DNA from: Neopestalotiopsis rosae
Lineage: Eukaryota > Ascomycota > Sordariomycetes > Amphisphaeriales > Sporocadaceae
NCBI GenBank assembly: GCA_023078685.1
Contig: JALGAS010000007.1
Location: 1,550,001 to 1,614,000, forward strand
Length of the DNA: 64,000 bases
Direction of reading: 5' to 3'
The number at the start of each line of letters is the position of its first letter. Within the stretch, counting starts at the first letter, position 1. The notes beneath the pieces were generated by a model that did no database searches, was not told the DNA's origin, and saw only the letters and a list, made by a program, of their open reading frames with translations. Position numbers and translations under genes: made by a program. This document shows, piece after piece, positions 31,754-44,067 of the stretch.

Positions 31754-34700
31754 GACTGCGTTGGCTAGAGTATATAGAGGTTGAGTTTCTTGGCCGGTCT
31801 ATATAGTCTGGAACTAACTAGCCTTTGTAGACTTCTGGCGACGGATAGACAGGCAGGTTGGTTGCCTTTTGATCGAGCCAAAGGGAAATATGGTAGGACG
31901 CCCCACAGCGGCGCGCTTAACAGTATATAGTCGCGGCAGGAGCCAGATGCGCCTGTGGAAATTGTCGGTGCCGCAGCAGAAATGCGCCTTCTACTTGGCC
32001 GTAGTCGGGAGACCTAGGAAGTCCAGCTTCAGACAAAGGTTGGTACAGGAAGCGAGGATGCAAGTGTGGGAGGTTATGGTCGTTTAAAGCGACAACGCGG
32101 CCAGCGTCCTCGTCTCGGCAAGTAGGCAAAGGCAGGAAACCCTGAGCTGCTTGTGCCGCAGTAAAGAGCCGCGGCGCCGGGCCGACTAACTATATTCAGA
32201 CGCGATGACTGGAAATTCTGAAGGAAGAATCTTGCCAGAGTACAATTGGCTGGACTAGACGTTGATCGACAGGGAACGTGGGAGAGAGAAGAGAAATGTT
32301 TGTCTCTCGGTCGGTTCATGCGACGGAGGGGCAACCTAGGTTGACAGACCTGTCAGGACTCAAGGCAGGGCGCTGGGTGCCGCTTCTGTCTAAGCTTGAA
32401 AGGGTACGGCCACGCTGTGTACTGGGGGAGTGATGGAGATGCGAGACAGGCACCAGGCTCAATCGAAGAATAACAGGCAGCCAATGGTTTGAGTACCTTT
32501 GGAACGACAGGGAAGCACAGATGGGAAAAAGTGGGAGGAGATACAAGCGGAGTCAAGAGCAAATCGTTACCCAGCGAGTGCCTTGAAGTCGTTGCCGTTG
32601 GGACATTTCATGCGGGTTTCTTGCTAGTGAGAATGCGTTTCGACGGCCTTGTAGTTGCACAATAGAGCCTCAGGTTCGGTCGAGTTGTGCAGAAAAGGCC
32701 ATGTTTGGCCGCGTTGCCGTCTTGCCAGCTTATCGCTCTATTGAATGAAATGCTTCAGGCCGAGATGCAATGCAGCAGTAGCAAGAGCGGCTGTCTCGCG
32801 TTGGAGGTGCTCCGGTATACATGACATTAGCCTGCCGAATGCGCGTCTTTCATGGTCTCTGGATACACAGTACACCACTGGAGGGGACGGACGCTGGCCA
32901 GTCACAAGTCTCCAAGGTGGCTCAGGGTGCTCTTCCGCAGTGTGGGTTGCATGGAACGAGCAGGCCCTCGGCGCTTAATAGCAGCGGACTCTCTCAAAGT
33001 CTGACCACTCACAGGCTTCCCGTGCGGATTCCCACCCACCGGTTCATCCTGGTCACTCACCAACTTGGGCTACGATGGAGCGGGGCTGCAGGTTATAGAA
33101 ATTAGCCCATTGAATCCTGATGCTTCCTGGTGTATACCACCACCAGGCCTGGGCAACAAAAAGATTTCGATGGCCCAAGACAGCCCAGGTTGTATGTTCA
33201 ACATCGCCGGGATGACCTTTGGAGGCCGGGTGGTGATCCCTGAACGGCACGAGCCTACATAGTACAGATTTGTGAGTAGTGACAGTTGTAAGTCGTTGCT
33301 GTAGTCTCTCATGGGCCGGGCAAATGTATCCGTGAGGACGCTCGAGGAGGAGTTGATTGTGATGGTAAGCTCAAGCCAATCCGACTAGTATCGCGGTAAG
33401 AATATAGTCGGAGATCCACATTATTGTCTCTCCTAGCAGTAATCAATTGGTTCTTTGCTGTATTTCAAATCTCGCGATAAATGATAAACGCCTGAAAACG
33501 ATGAGTCAAAAGCTCAACCGAGGAGGTTGACAGGTAGCAAATGTCCGTATTTTGCCCGCCAATCCAGGAAGTTCCGACAATCTGGTTCACGTTTTTAATA
33601 GAAGCTGCCTTGACCCGCAGGGAGGGACGGGAGTGCCTTCCGGTTCGGGGAAGTCGCGTTTTCCCAGGCCATTTCCGGGGGCGTGACGGTCACTGACATA
33701 ACATCGAGTTTTTCTCTGCATCCAGGACCGAAGCAATTCAACGTGATGCCGATGTTTTGCAGAGCATCAAAAAGTCCTAGAAAATTTGTCAAGCAAATGC
33801 ATTTACTCCGACGAATAAGAGCTGCCTTTTTCTTGTTTCCATGACAGGGAGAAATCGTCGGTTGATATTAAGGCTCTAAGCACTAAAGAAATACCTAGTC
33901 TTGACCGTGGGGGCCAAGTCTGCAACACATTCAGTGCTGCTCGAATCTCGACTCATTATTGGGACTAATACGACACAATGCGGGAGGTTGCGAGCGTGCA
34001 AAGGCGGCACGGTTTTGCCCTCGATCAAATGCGACTTGCTCCTTTGCCTCGATTATTGCTTTTTTTTATTCCAGTATAAAGCAGCATGAGACTTGACAAG
34101 CAACGGTGGGAAGCATTAAACGGCTCGCAGACATATGCCAGACTTCCATTTTGGCGCATATCAGCCGTGACACTCACTCATACTAGTCGTGGCATGTACG
34201 AAAATATGTATGTGCGTTTCAGCCCGGCCGAAGCCAGTGGTCTGGACGGCAAAAGACTTGCACTTCTGCAAGAGAGTCCTTTTGGTTTTGCATTTTGCTG
34301 TATCGGCGTAGAAATATGAGACGTCTCTGTGGTACGGCAAGCCTCTCGAATGCTCGATGGCTCTCCCCACGCTTGCTTTGAGAATAGTGATCCCGCTTCT
34401 TGTAGAGCCGCCAACTGTTGCTTCATGGGGCTATCGACGACACCGAGAGCCGAGTGTCAACATTCTCCAACCGCTTTTTGACTTCCATTGATCCATCAGT
34501 CGGTAGTTGCAACTTGTCATCGCGCATCTCTCCACTCCAGGGCATCTTTCACCGACAGACAGGATAGAGCTAGGAATACCCAGTCAAAGCACATGGCCAG
34601 TAGGATGCCAGAAAGGCACCAAGCTTTTTGGGCATCTTTTTGATAAGGCTGGGGCAGGTGGAGGATCGACCACGAGCAACCTCCTTGCACATGGCTGGAT

Positions 34701-36301
34701 TGAGTTTTGTTTAGAGGATTCGTGGTTAGCTCTTTGATGAAGAATGGTAAGCTATATGATCACATCTTGGTCACATATCATCTCCAGAAGTCCAGACAGA
34801 AGTGGTCAAGCTTCGGATACCAGGTTGTCCTGTTAGCCATGTGCCTTGACGCTTGGCAACATGAACACTAGTTATCTATCAATATGCATGCACATTGTAG
34901 CTTTGGAAAAACCAATCCTAGAAATTCAGTCGAGTTATCAGGGTGAAGCAGAAGAATTTCTTGTGCGGAATATGGAGCATGCCGTGAGAACGATGTGCGT
35001 AGGCGCCCGTACCATACTAGCTCGGCAGATAGAAGCATGCAGCTCGACTGTTGGTTCGCAAGCGCAGTGCACACGAGTGGAGAAGGCATCCGAGCAATGT
35101 GATCTACAACGCTGGAAGGGAAGTGTCACATCACCTAGAAGGCTTTCTACACTACATGGGGATTGGTTTCTCGCAACTGACCGGTTGCCATTGGTTCCAG
35201 ATTGTCGGGTGCATGGTGAGTTGTACGACGGAAGGATATCCTTGTGAGATAATGGCTAGAGTATTACCTTTTCTTCCATCCTTTTTCCTCTTTGGTTGTC
35301 TAGAACGACGTGGCTGGGGAGCAGGTAGGCATTCTGGCATGATGTTGGTTCAAGGGCAAGAGAAGACAAATTGTCTAGCCAAGCACCAGTCGGTCCAGCA
35401 TTGCTTTCTCTGCTAATCTACGAGGTCCAAACTTGACAGCCGACTAGCAGCTCAATTGTCGACGATGGAGGTCCAAGTCTGGTGCCCGCAATTCCACATG
35501 ATTGAAGGATCATATCAGCCCAGATGGATGAATCCTGGTTATTGTGTCACGGTGTTATCATATATCATGTATCCGTCATAATCAATGGTTGTATCAAGTT
35601 ACGAATCATTTGCATCCATCCATATGTAGCCAAGTGTAGTTTAGCACCCATCTGCTCGTCTATGCACAGCAAAGCATATCAAACCACGTAGCATGCGCTT
35701 ACAAGCGCCGTGATCAGTCTTTGGAGTACCCGTATCCGTACTTCAGGGATTGAAGAATCTTGCTAAGCTTCCTGCTCGTTGGTACTGCTTCCCACCCAGG
35801 AGACAGCCATGAATCGCTTTCCCAACGCATGTCGTAGTCACATGATTCAAATCTAATGCCGATTGCAGGATTTGTCTTGTTGATGTGTATTGATCCCTTG
35901 CTCAGCCCTGTAAAACAAGACGCGGCTATATCGACTGTTAAGCGTGATGCACACCGCTCAACAATAAACGCCCTCCCCCTCTAGGAATCATGATTTTAAT
36001 TTTGCTGACCCTCATCTAGACCGCGGCCGGCAAGGTAGGCCCTCGGAGAAGTCTGCTGTGCAGTATGCCTTACTCAGCCTTTTTCGACCTTTCTATGCCT
36101 CTTCCCTGTAGATCTTATTCGCATGGCTTTTTGATACAAGCATCTCACACGTGTAGCTCTGTTATTCGGGATGTAGTGATGTAAATTGCCCCTGAACGCC
36201 ATATTTCAAAATCGCTTCGCCTAACGCCAATGTATGATGCAGGATTTTTTTTGGTAGAGTGTCTCGCGCCCGTCTTTGTTGGCGCAGTAGGCAGCCATCG
36301 T
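31754..36301. other. 4.5-kb intergenic region, no gene seen
   Basis: The region begins with the promoter and leader of the seven-exon gene. It then contains only short overlapping frames in all six phases, none with a domain, credible splice chain or coding-like composition. No transposon ends, long repeats or tRNA signatures were recognised. Confidence 0.5.
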
Positions 36302-36700
36302 CTAGCCACGGTGCAGTGTGACCTTCTTCTCGTGTCGTCCCTCGGGAGTGTACCTATTTCTGGGGTCAGCGCCTCGTAACCGGTGAAGTGGTTCGTGGAA
36401 ATCCTTACTTGAGAAGCTTCTCAATCAGGTCGACGTGCGTCATGATCATGCGGCGGCAGCAGTAACGCTTGAGACCGAGCTGGTCCATGGCCTCACTGTC
36501 ATCATGGTCAGCATTGCGCTCGACTTGGTTTGGAGAAAGAGCAATACGAACCCGTCCGTCGCGCCGTCGTCTACGAGCTTCAGGTATCTTTCCCACAGGT
36601 CACCAGTGACCTGCCAGTCGCGTTAGCATCAAAGCAGGGGCAACTCCTCTGGCGTCTTCCATACCTTGCCACACGAGAAACAGCGGATTGGAATAATCAT
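36302..36700 (-). CDS. RPB10: RNA polymerases I, II and III shared subunit RPABC5
   Basis: Four exons: complement 36700..36665, 36610..36552, 36495..36409 and 36353..36302, 77 residues. Start [12 protein letters not shown], zinc ligands CFSC and RYCC, and the invariant [15 protein letters not shown] identify RPB10. Introns are 54, 56 and 55 nt; donors are GTATGG, GTTCGT and GTAAGG. The gene is easily missed because no single frame carries more than a third of the protein. It is a zinc-binding structural subunit common to Pol I, II and III in the nucleus. It is divergent from UTP17, another rRNA-pathway gene. Confidence 0.95.
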
Positions 36701-37334
36701 CTTGGCAATCGGAACGATAGGCAATCGATATTTTGGTGTCTTGACGTGTTGCGACAGTCGCAGGGTGGAAGTGAACCGATGTCGAAGTTATTCGCAACAA
36801 AGAATTGGCGGGATGAATGACTGGAATCTAGGCTCTCCAAAATTTTAGAATGGCAAGCACCAGCAGCCTTCCTGCAGGCGGGACAAGCGGCCAAAATGGG
36901 CCAATCAGCACGTGTTCGCATTTGCTAGCAGCCCGTGTACCAGAACCACTTCCAAACGCCTTAAACCAAGATGAATCCCACTTTTCATAGCTGCAAGTTG
37001 ATCTACATGAATAAAAGAAAGACCTTTCCAGAGAGGGAGTTTGACTTCAATTAATTGCACCTCGCTGATTGACTAGCAAGTGATTTCTGAAATCATCTCA
37101 TCCTAGAGAATCAAACTGGATGGAACCCCTCATGGTAACGGGTACATAGCACTAAAGAAGTCGCTGGACGTCTTATCGTGGCGCCTGTGGGGCTTATCGT
37201 CCCTAGTTCCTGGAACTTTTTTTTTGAGTCCTCCAAAAGTCAAAGGCAGTCGCCAGTGCAGTTATACTAGGTGCTTCGCTCGCCCGCCTGTTTGACTTTG
37301 GAGTGACTCTCGACTTCTGCCTCTATATCGAAAA
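36701..37334. promoter_or_regulatory. Bidirectional promoter region RPB10 / UTP17
   Basis: A 634-bp interval separates divergent genes that both serve rRNA synthesis. A CTCATCCT element at about 37096-37103 (GATGAG on the minus strand) resembles the PAC core GATGAG of yeast ribosome-biogenesis promoters. A single short match has little statistical weight. Confidence 0.35.
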
Positions 37335-40300
37335 ATGGCACCGAGCACGACAATTGACGTGAGTAAATCGCAAGGAACCGCGCCAGTACGAAGCCTTGGA
37401 CGTATTTCTGACCATCTTGTAGGAGGCCAAGGCGGCAAGCAAGAGGAAGCGCGAAGCCGACGAGCTCGGCAAGAGCAAGCGGACCAAGCGAGACAAGCTC
37501 AAGAACAAGGGCAGAGAATCGATTGCGTCCCTCCGAGAGAGTTCACCCGTATCTGAATCGAACGAACAGAATGGCATTGGCCATGAATCCCCTCTCGTCG
37601 AACGAAAAGCGCTGGAGGTGAAGCAGGCGCAGCAAAAGGCGAACAAAGTGATTAGGAAGCAAGATGCCTCAGCGTGGAAGGTGTCCCAGTCCGTGGGCGG
37701 CAGAATGCTGGATATCGACCCCATCCTGACCAGCGACGACCGGTAAAGCATACTTGACAAGATCTAGTCTGCATGAAGTGCTAATTATTGCCCGTGCAGG
37801 TACCTGATCATACCATATACCAGCTCAGTCCAGATTTATTCTGCCACCGACTCGCTCCTCTTTCGAAAAATCACCCTGGATCTTTCCGCCAAATCAAACG
37901 AGCGTGTTGTTGCCGTATCTTTGTCGCCAACCTCGCCAAATCTCCTCTGGATAGCATCTTCCACTGGCCGGATATGGCAGGGCGATTGGTTAGCTGGCAT
38001 TGGTTTCGACAAGTCGATCCAGCTCGAGTGCATCGTGCTCACCGATCTCACCGTAGCACCCATGCTCATGAAGAACCGTCTCATTGACGTACCTTTTGTC
38101 TCTATTCTGGCCAACGAGACTTGGCACGTAGTTGCATGCTACGTCCAAGACATGATGATCAAGAACAGGAAGATCATTCTATCACGCGGCGAAATCATTG
38201 AGAATCTCAAGTCCGCAAACAATGGCTCGTCTTTGGCCGCGTCCTCCCGGAACAATATTCTAGTCGGCTCCTTGAGCACGAGCACCATCCCCTCTATCAA
38301 GGAGCTCGCCTACGAGTTCTACGTTCTCGACTGCCCCGACGAAATCACTTGCATCGATCTCCGCGTCGGTGAGCGTATTCACCTCAACCGGAAGTCACAA
38401 AGGCAGACTGGAGATGAGCCGGTCATGGAAGTCGTTGTTGGATGTGCTCGCGGATCAATTTACTACTACAATGATCTTTTGCCGCAGCTGAAATATCTGC
38501 AGAAGGCCGGCCGAGGCGCTTCTCTGCAACCTCGCAAATATCACTGGCACCGAAAAGCCGTTCATGCTGTTAAATGGTCCCAGGATGGTATGTTGATTGC
38601 CCACCAATCGAGTCGGCAGCTAGCTAACAGGATCCACAGGAAACTACATCATCTCAGGTGGCTCAGAGTCTGTCCTGATTCAGTGGCAGTTGGACACTCA
38701 AAAGATCGACGTTCTGCCGCATTTGACGGCTACCATAGAGAATATCGTCATTTCTGCAAGGGGGTCAAGTTATGTCATCCATCTGGGTGACAACTCAACG
38801 ATGATAATGACTACCGCTGAGATGAAACCTACCACCTACATTTCCGGTGTTCAGTCCCTTGTCACTCCCCGGCCGCCATCGAAAGACAACTTTGTCAAGA
38901 GAATTGGCTATGTCGAGGACGAGGGAACAGTCTCCAAGATACCTGCAACTATCGACCCAAAGGATCGCACACGCTTGCTCCTCTGTGTCGGCAATGGCCA
39001 GCAAGGCGCACCTGAGGGCGCCATGCCGTCCATGCCACTCCTCCAGACAGTGGACCTGAGTACGATGCAGGGTCTCAGCAAGCAAGCCATTACCCGCACC
39101 CACCCCACAGACGTGAACACGACAAAAAAGGGCTTCCCTATTACAGAACCGCGAGTTGCTCACATGGCCTATTCGCATGATGCAAAGTGGCTGGCAACCG
39201 TGGACGAGTGGCAACCGCCCTCGAGGGACACTGAAGTACTCGAAAGCACACCTTCAGAGAGACTTGAGGTATTCCTCAAGTTTTGGAGTGCTTCGGCTGA
39301 CGGTCAAAGTCTTGAACTAGTTGCTCGTATTAACGCTCCCCATTTTACCGGGCGCGATGAGCGCGTTCTTGACCTGGCCGCAGACCCAACCTCGCACACA
39401 TTCGCTACCGTGGGTGAGGATGGAGTTCTGAGGTTATGGCGGCCCGCCATCCGCCAACGTGATGGAATCGTAGTCAAAAGCCGCACAGGACGGGGCCTGG
39501 AGAGCTGGACTTGTGTCAACACGATTCACCTGCAAGAGAACAAGGCACTTGCCGACTCCAATGCCGTGCCGGTCAAGACACCACGACAACGGAGCGGTGC
39601 CGTTTCGTTCTCAGAGGATGGGTCCATGCTGGCCTGCGCTTTCCAGAATGGCGCCGAATCTGCAGTCTATCTTGTGGACGTCAACTCTGGCGCGGTCGTC
39701 GACTCGCTAGATGGCCTCATCAATGGCCAGGTCCAGAACCTTCGCGTACTTGCATCGCAGCTTGTTGTCTTGTCACAAGACCTTGTCGTCTACGACATCG
39801 TCCAGGACGAGTTGGTCTATGGCATTCAGCTCAGCTCCGAGACAAGTGGATCGCCAGTGCAGGCTTTGTCGCAGCTTGCAGTTGATTACCCTTCTCGCAG
39901 TTTCGCCGTGGCCATCTCGAATCAGAACCGATTTGGTGCCATCAAGTCTGAGGTTGCAGTATTTAACGCCGACCAGTCCGAACCCGAGTTTATCCAACAG
40001 TTCTCGAATCCAGTAGTATCTCTGATTACAACACCTGGCTCGAGCGGATACCTGGTGCTGGACGCGTCTGCCCAAGTTTGTTCGATTACTCAGAGTAATG
40101 ACGCGACATCCGTGGCAGTGGCTCAGTCATTAGCCGACATCAACCTCGATCAAGCAGAACTCGACAAGAGCCAAGAATCTGGCGTTCTTGCTGTAGTGAA
40201 TGAGGAACAGTACGATGCTGCCAGCGACGAAGAAATGGAGGACGTTGTTGAGGACCCCATGGACGAGGACGAAGACTCTGCTCCAGTGGTGGTTCCGCCC

Positions 40301-40402
40301 CAGAAGCTTGCCGAGTTATTCGACGCTGCACCACCATTCGCCATGCCTCCCATTGAGGATATGTTTTACCAGGTGACCAAGCTGTTTACGGCAAAGCAAT
40401 AA
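37335..40402 (+). CDS. UTP17: WD-repeat U3 snoRNP protein UTP17/NAN1 (WDR75)
   Basis: Exons 37335..37358, 37423..37742, 37800..38587 and 38640..40402 encode 964 residues. Intron donors are GTGAGT, GTAAAG and GTATGT. The protein starts with a basic, lysine-rich nuclear region (EAKAASKRKREADELG). Two WD40 propellers follow; clear blades include HRKAVHAVKWSQDGNYIISG, LDLAADPTSHTFATVGEDG and SGAVSFSEDGSMLACAF. The C-terminus has an acidic segment (DEEMEDVVEDPMDEDEDS) and then a conserved hydrophobic end (PPIEDMFYQVTKLF). In yeast, Utp17 belongs to the t-UTP/UTP-A subcomplex of the small-subunit processome, which couples Pol I transcription to 18S pre-rRNA processing in the nucleolus. The same role is inferred. 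Confidence 0.92.
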
Positions 40403-40995
40403 TGGAGTTGGCATGTGAAATACCCAAGAAGAGATGATGAAGAAAATATTCTCAGGCCGTACGAGCTTGCATTTCCATCATGTCCGACTATACCGGGCAG
40501 GGAGAGTGATTACATTTACGCCGCCACTTGTATTTTCTGATGAGCAGAGTGGATTATGCTGCAAGTGGGGTTCAAAAAATAGAAAAAAGTCTACAGGACC
40601 GAAGTGGTATCTTGTCAGTGTATAGACGAAGGCGAGGCGGTAGCGAACCACGAGGATGAATGAATGTTGCATAGCCGTTCAGGTGGGGCAGGGCAGCCGA
40701 TCTAGGGATTACGCCATCGGCAATCGCCAGTTGTAGTTGAAGCTCAGGCATTGAATTTAGACAAGAGATCATACTCATTCCAAAAATTTGAAAAGAGATT
40801 TTGACACTATTTCGCAACTAAAGTCGAGAGCCCTGACACTGATAAGGTGATCGATGCAGTTTTCTGATTTATAGATACTTACCACCATGTAATATATTCT
40901 ACCCAGTCCACGATATCATAGCAACAGCTGACTAACTCAACCAAACAGTTGCCATTCACGAAGAGTTTCATCCTGATTTCACGCTCTTGCTCGCC
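40403..40995. other. UTP17 3' region and promoter of the oxygenase gene
   Basis: This 593-bp spacer lies between head-to-tail genes. No additional gene was seen. Confidence 0.4.
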
Positions 40996-42464
40996 ATGTC
41001 CTTCAAGGAGATCCCATTACTAGACCTCTCGCTGGCTGGCGACCCAGCCACGAAGCCGGCGTTTCTCGCAGATCTGCGGCATGCCCTTTTGGAAGTCGGT
41101 TTCCTGTACCTCAAGAACGTGGGCATCTCAGACGAGCTCTTCGCCCGGGTGATTCGAGAGGGCAAGGCGTTTTTCGACATTCCAAGGGAGGAGAAGTAAG
41201 ATTTATATTTCACTTTCTTCTTTAAACATATTCGTGGGCTATCTGCGATGAGATTTCTCTCATGGATTGTACACGCCACCAGGCTATATGAACACGGGAC
41301 CGAATCGCACTCTCGGTCTTTCCACATCTTCACTGCTACATCGTACTAAAGAACACATTTACCCACAGACTCAAGATTGAGATGAAGAATGCACCGTCAT
41401 TTCTGGGTTATTCACAACTATCGGCCGAGATCACCGCAGGCGCCGTCGACCACAGAGAACAGATCGACCGTAAGTTGACTCACCCGCTCCTCATATATAA
41501 CGACGTAAAGGACATGGCCTTCACACTTGAAAGGGGAATGAAGAACCACAAGACAACACAGTGCCCATCGTTCTAACACATCAAAGTCAGCACCGAACAC
41601 CCCGTCCCCGGCCCAGACGCCCCGCTCCACCACAATCTCCTGGCGCCCAACCAGTGGCCGTCGCCGGCGGTGGCTCCGGGGTTCCGCCCGGCCTTCACCG
41701 AGTACATGGCATCCATGGGCCGCATCAGCCTCGCCTTCACCTCGCTCATCGCCGAGGCCATTGGCCTGCCACCCACGGCGTTTGACCGCTATTTTGATGG
41801 CGACGAGCAGCAGCACAAACTCAAGGTCGTGCGGTACCCGGACGCGGGGGAGCTGACGGGAACAACAACAGCAGGAGAAGCAGCCGGGTCCGGAGGTCAA
41901 CATCATCATCAGGGCGTGGGTCCCCACAAGGACAGCATGCTGACGAGCTACCTCCTCCAGGCGAGCCCGCACCGGGGCCTGCAGGTGCAGAACACGCGCG
42001 GCGAGTGGATCGACTGCCCGCCGTTGGACGGGACGCTGGTCGTGGCCATTGGCCAGGGGATGGAGGCGCTGACGGCGGGCGTGTGCGTCTCGACGACGCA
42101 CCGGGTGCTGAGCCCGGCCGCGGGGAGCGGAGCTCGCTTCTCCATCCCCTTTTTCCAGGGCGTCCGCGGCAACGCGACGTTTGAGGAGCTCGAGACCGTC
42201 GGGGTTGGCGAGGTGCCGGCCGAGGTCAAGGAGCAGCGCCGCGCCGTGCTCGCGCGCAACGGCGGCGGCCGGCTCGACGATGTGGAGTTTACGTTCCGCA
42301 GCGGCGGCGCTTCAAAGACGCTCGGCGAGGCTACGCTGCGTAATCGCGTCAAGAGTCACCAGGACGTGGCCGAGAGGTGGTATCCGGATCTGCTGCAGGA
42401 CGTCCGGGCCCAGTTGGCGAGGGAGAAGCGGGAAAAGGAGGAGCGAGCCGCGGCTGGTCGTTGA
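40996..42464 (+). CDS. 2-oxoglutarate/Fe(II)-dependent oxygenase
   Basis: Exons 40996..41195, 41369..41469 and 41587..42464 encode 392 residues. The N-terminal DIOX_N-type region is seen in IPLLDLSLAGDP and GFLYLKNVGISDELFARVI. Exon 2 carries FLGYSQLSAEITAGAVDHRE. The double-stranded beta-helix contains the Fe(II) triad His 214 and Asp 216 (GPHKDSMLT) and His 272 (TTHRVLSP), with Arg/Ser of ARFSIPFF binding 2-oxoglutarate. This is the isopenicillin-N-synthase-like family; the substrate cannot be predicted. A low-complexity insert (TGTTTAGEAAGSGGQHHHQG) lies just before the iron site. The third exon is much more GC-rich than the first two. No signal peptide is visible. Neighbours give no hint of a biosynthetic cluster. 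Confidence 0.92.
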
Positions 42465-42924
42465 CCGGCTCGGTTTTGGAAGCCATGAGGAATTCGTACA
42501 ACTTCTCAGAGGAGAGCAGCCAGGCAAAAGAGACCCTGTGCAATAGATCCGACAAATTTAATACGGGCCAACCCACCCCATGTTCTGTTCCGACCCAAGC
42601 ACTGTACAGAGGGAAAGGAAATGGGTGTTTTTGAGCGATTCGTAAATCATTCTCAGAATACGTAAATGCTTCATATTGCTCGTAGACTCGTCATATCAAT
42701 GCTCCTTGTCTTGTTCGCCCACTCCCCTGTTGAATTTCTCCTGAAATAGCCACAAAAAAGTTCGCCTTTGTGCTGTGTTCGCTTCTTTCCTCTCCCCATA
42801 TTCTCGAATATGTCCCTTTCTGTTTTTCTTTTTTACCAGCTCCACACCGAGTCTGGCAGATAGTTTCCTGAGGAACAGCTCATTGCCCGCGGCAAAAAGA
42901 GAATATTTGCCTGCGATGATTGTT
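42465..42924. other. Convergent 3' intergenic region
   Basis: A 460-bp region between the oxygenase stop (+) and the small zinc protein stop (-). Nothing else was seen. Confidence 0.4.
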
Positions 42925-43445
42925 CTAAGCCGCAGTGTAGGTGGGGAAGCAGTCAGCAATCGCCTTGCTGTGCTTGTTCTGGGCGTGCTGTTCAAGCCTG
43001 GTTGGCGAGAGGCGGTAAGTGTCAGCAATTTGGCTCTTTCAATTTAAAAATACGATTCGGGACATTTCGATTTGTACATACTGAGGAGCGCGGGTGGTCT
43101 TGAGGAAAGTCGACTTGCAGATCTGGCACTGGATGTCCATGGCTGCCTGGTTCTGCAGAGGGTGTTAGTAAATGAGAAACAATTTTCCTGCGCCTTCCGG
43201 GATCAACGTACCACTTTCAGTTGCGACTTGGCAACCTTGCTGTCCTTTGCGTTGCGCTCACGCTTCTGCTGTGCCTTGGCTCCCTATATTCCATTTGTTA
43301 GATCGGGCTGGCTGTCTTTCATTTCCTCTGCTTGTTTCAGTCGTGAAGGCAGATGTACAGTGTACACTGCCCCGCGATGCGCTGATCACCACACTCGCCA
43401 GAGTGTCTAGGTAGAGGAGCGGTGTATTCCACTTACGTTACCCAT
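42925..43445 (-). CDS. Small zinc-binding protein, 4F5/SERF-like with C2H2 zinc site
   Basis: Four exons: complement 43445..43437, 43283..43212, 43152..43082 and 42997..42925, 74 residues. The first coding exon is only 9 nt (Met-Gly-Asn). The assembled protein has a 4F5-like basic N-terminus (MGNGAKAQQKRERNAKD) followed by IQCQICKSTF and HAQNKHSKAIADCFP. The Cys-x2-Cys ... His-x4-His pattern forms a zinc finger as in plant At2g23090-type and fungal DUF1909-type proteins. The molecular function of this family is not known. Splice donors are GTAAGT, GTACGT and GTATGT. The gene is divergent from the gene at 44068. Confidence 0.93.
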
Positions 43446-44067
43446 TTTGGCAGAGTTTTTGATTTAAAATCAAGAGTTGAACAAAGGTATGATGGGAGGT
43501 CGAGAAGAGAAGTAGACAGTAATCGTCGAGTGCGGGTAAGATGCGATCGGCGCAAGCAGAGAAGGGCAACAGAGAAAAGAGGATGGGATTTTCCTTTTAC
43601 TGATCAGCGGGAATTTGGGGGGACCCTTAAAAATTGTTGCGCTCCCTGCCTGAGTGGCTAACCTACTACCTAACGTTCGTACCTGCGGAACAGACCGACT
43701 TGGATTTTCGTACTAGAGGACGAACAAGCCTGGGCGGGGCCTCCAAAGTTCTGGAACAGGCAGTTCCAGCGGGTGTAGTGGGTTTTCTCTCTGCTGTCCT
43801 ATCGTGCCGCGTTCGGTCGCGTCCAGACCGCTCTGACTGGCTGATCGACCACCACTATCACTGGGTTGACTGGGACTTGAGGCCGCCTTTGGTTCATATT
43901 GCACTTACACAATACATGTTTTTATACATCTAATAAACCTCACAAGAGCATAACTTGAGCAACCTATACATTAGATCAAGGCTGATTTGCACAGACTGAA
44001 AAAGACGATACATGAGAATAGACCTTCGACTTGAGGGCAACTGTCAACACAATAAACAAGAGAGAAC
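43446..44067. promoter_or_regulatory. Divergent upstream region (zinc protein / HhH-like protein)
   Basis: A 622-bp shared upstream region. The zinc-protein side is purine-rich on the plus strand. No specific regulatory site was assigned. Confidence 0.35.

Noticed and set aside
34846..35247. 133-residue frame in the 31.8-36.3 kb gap
   Set aside because: No domain, overlapping frames of similar quality on both strands, no promoter or splice support.
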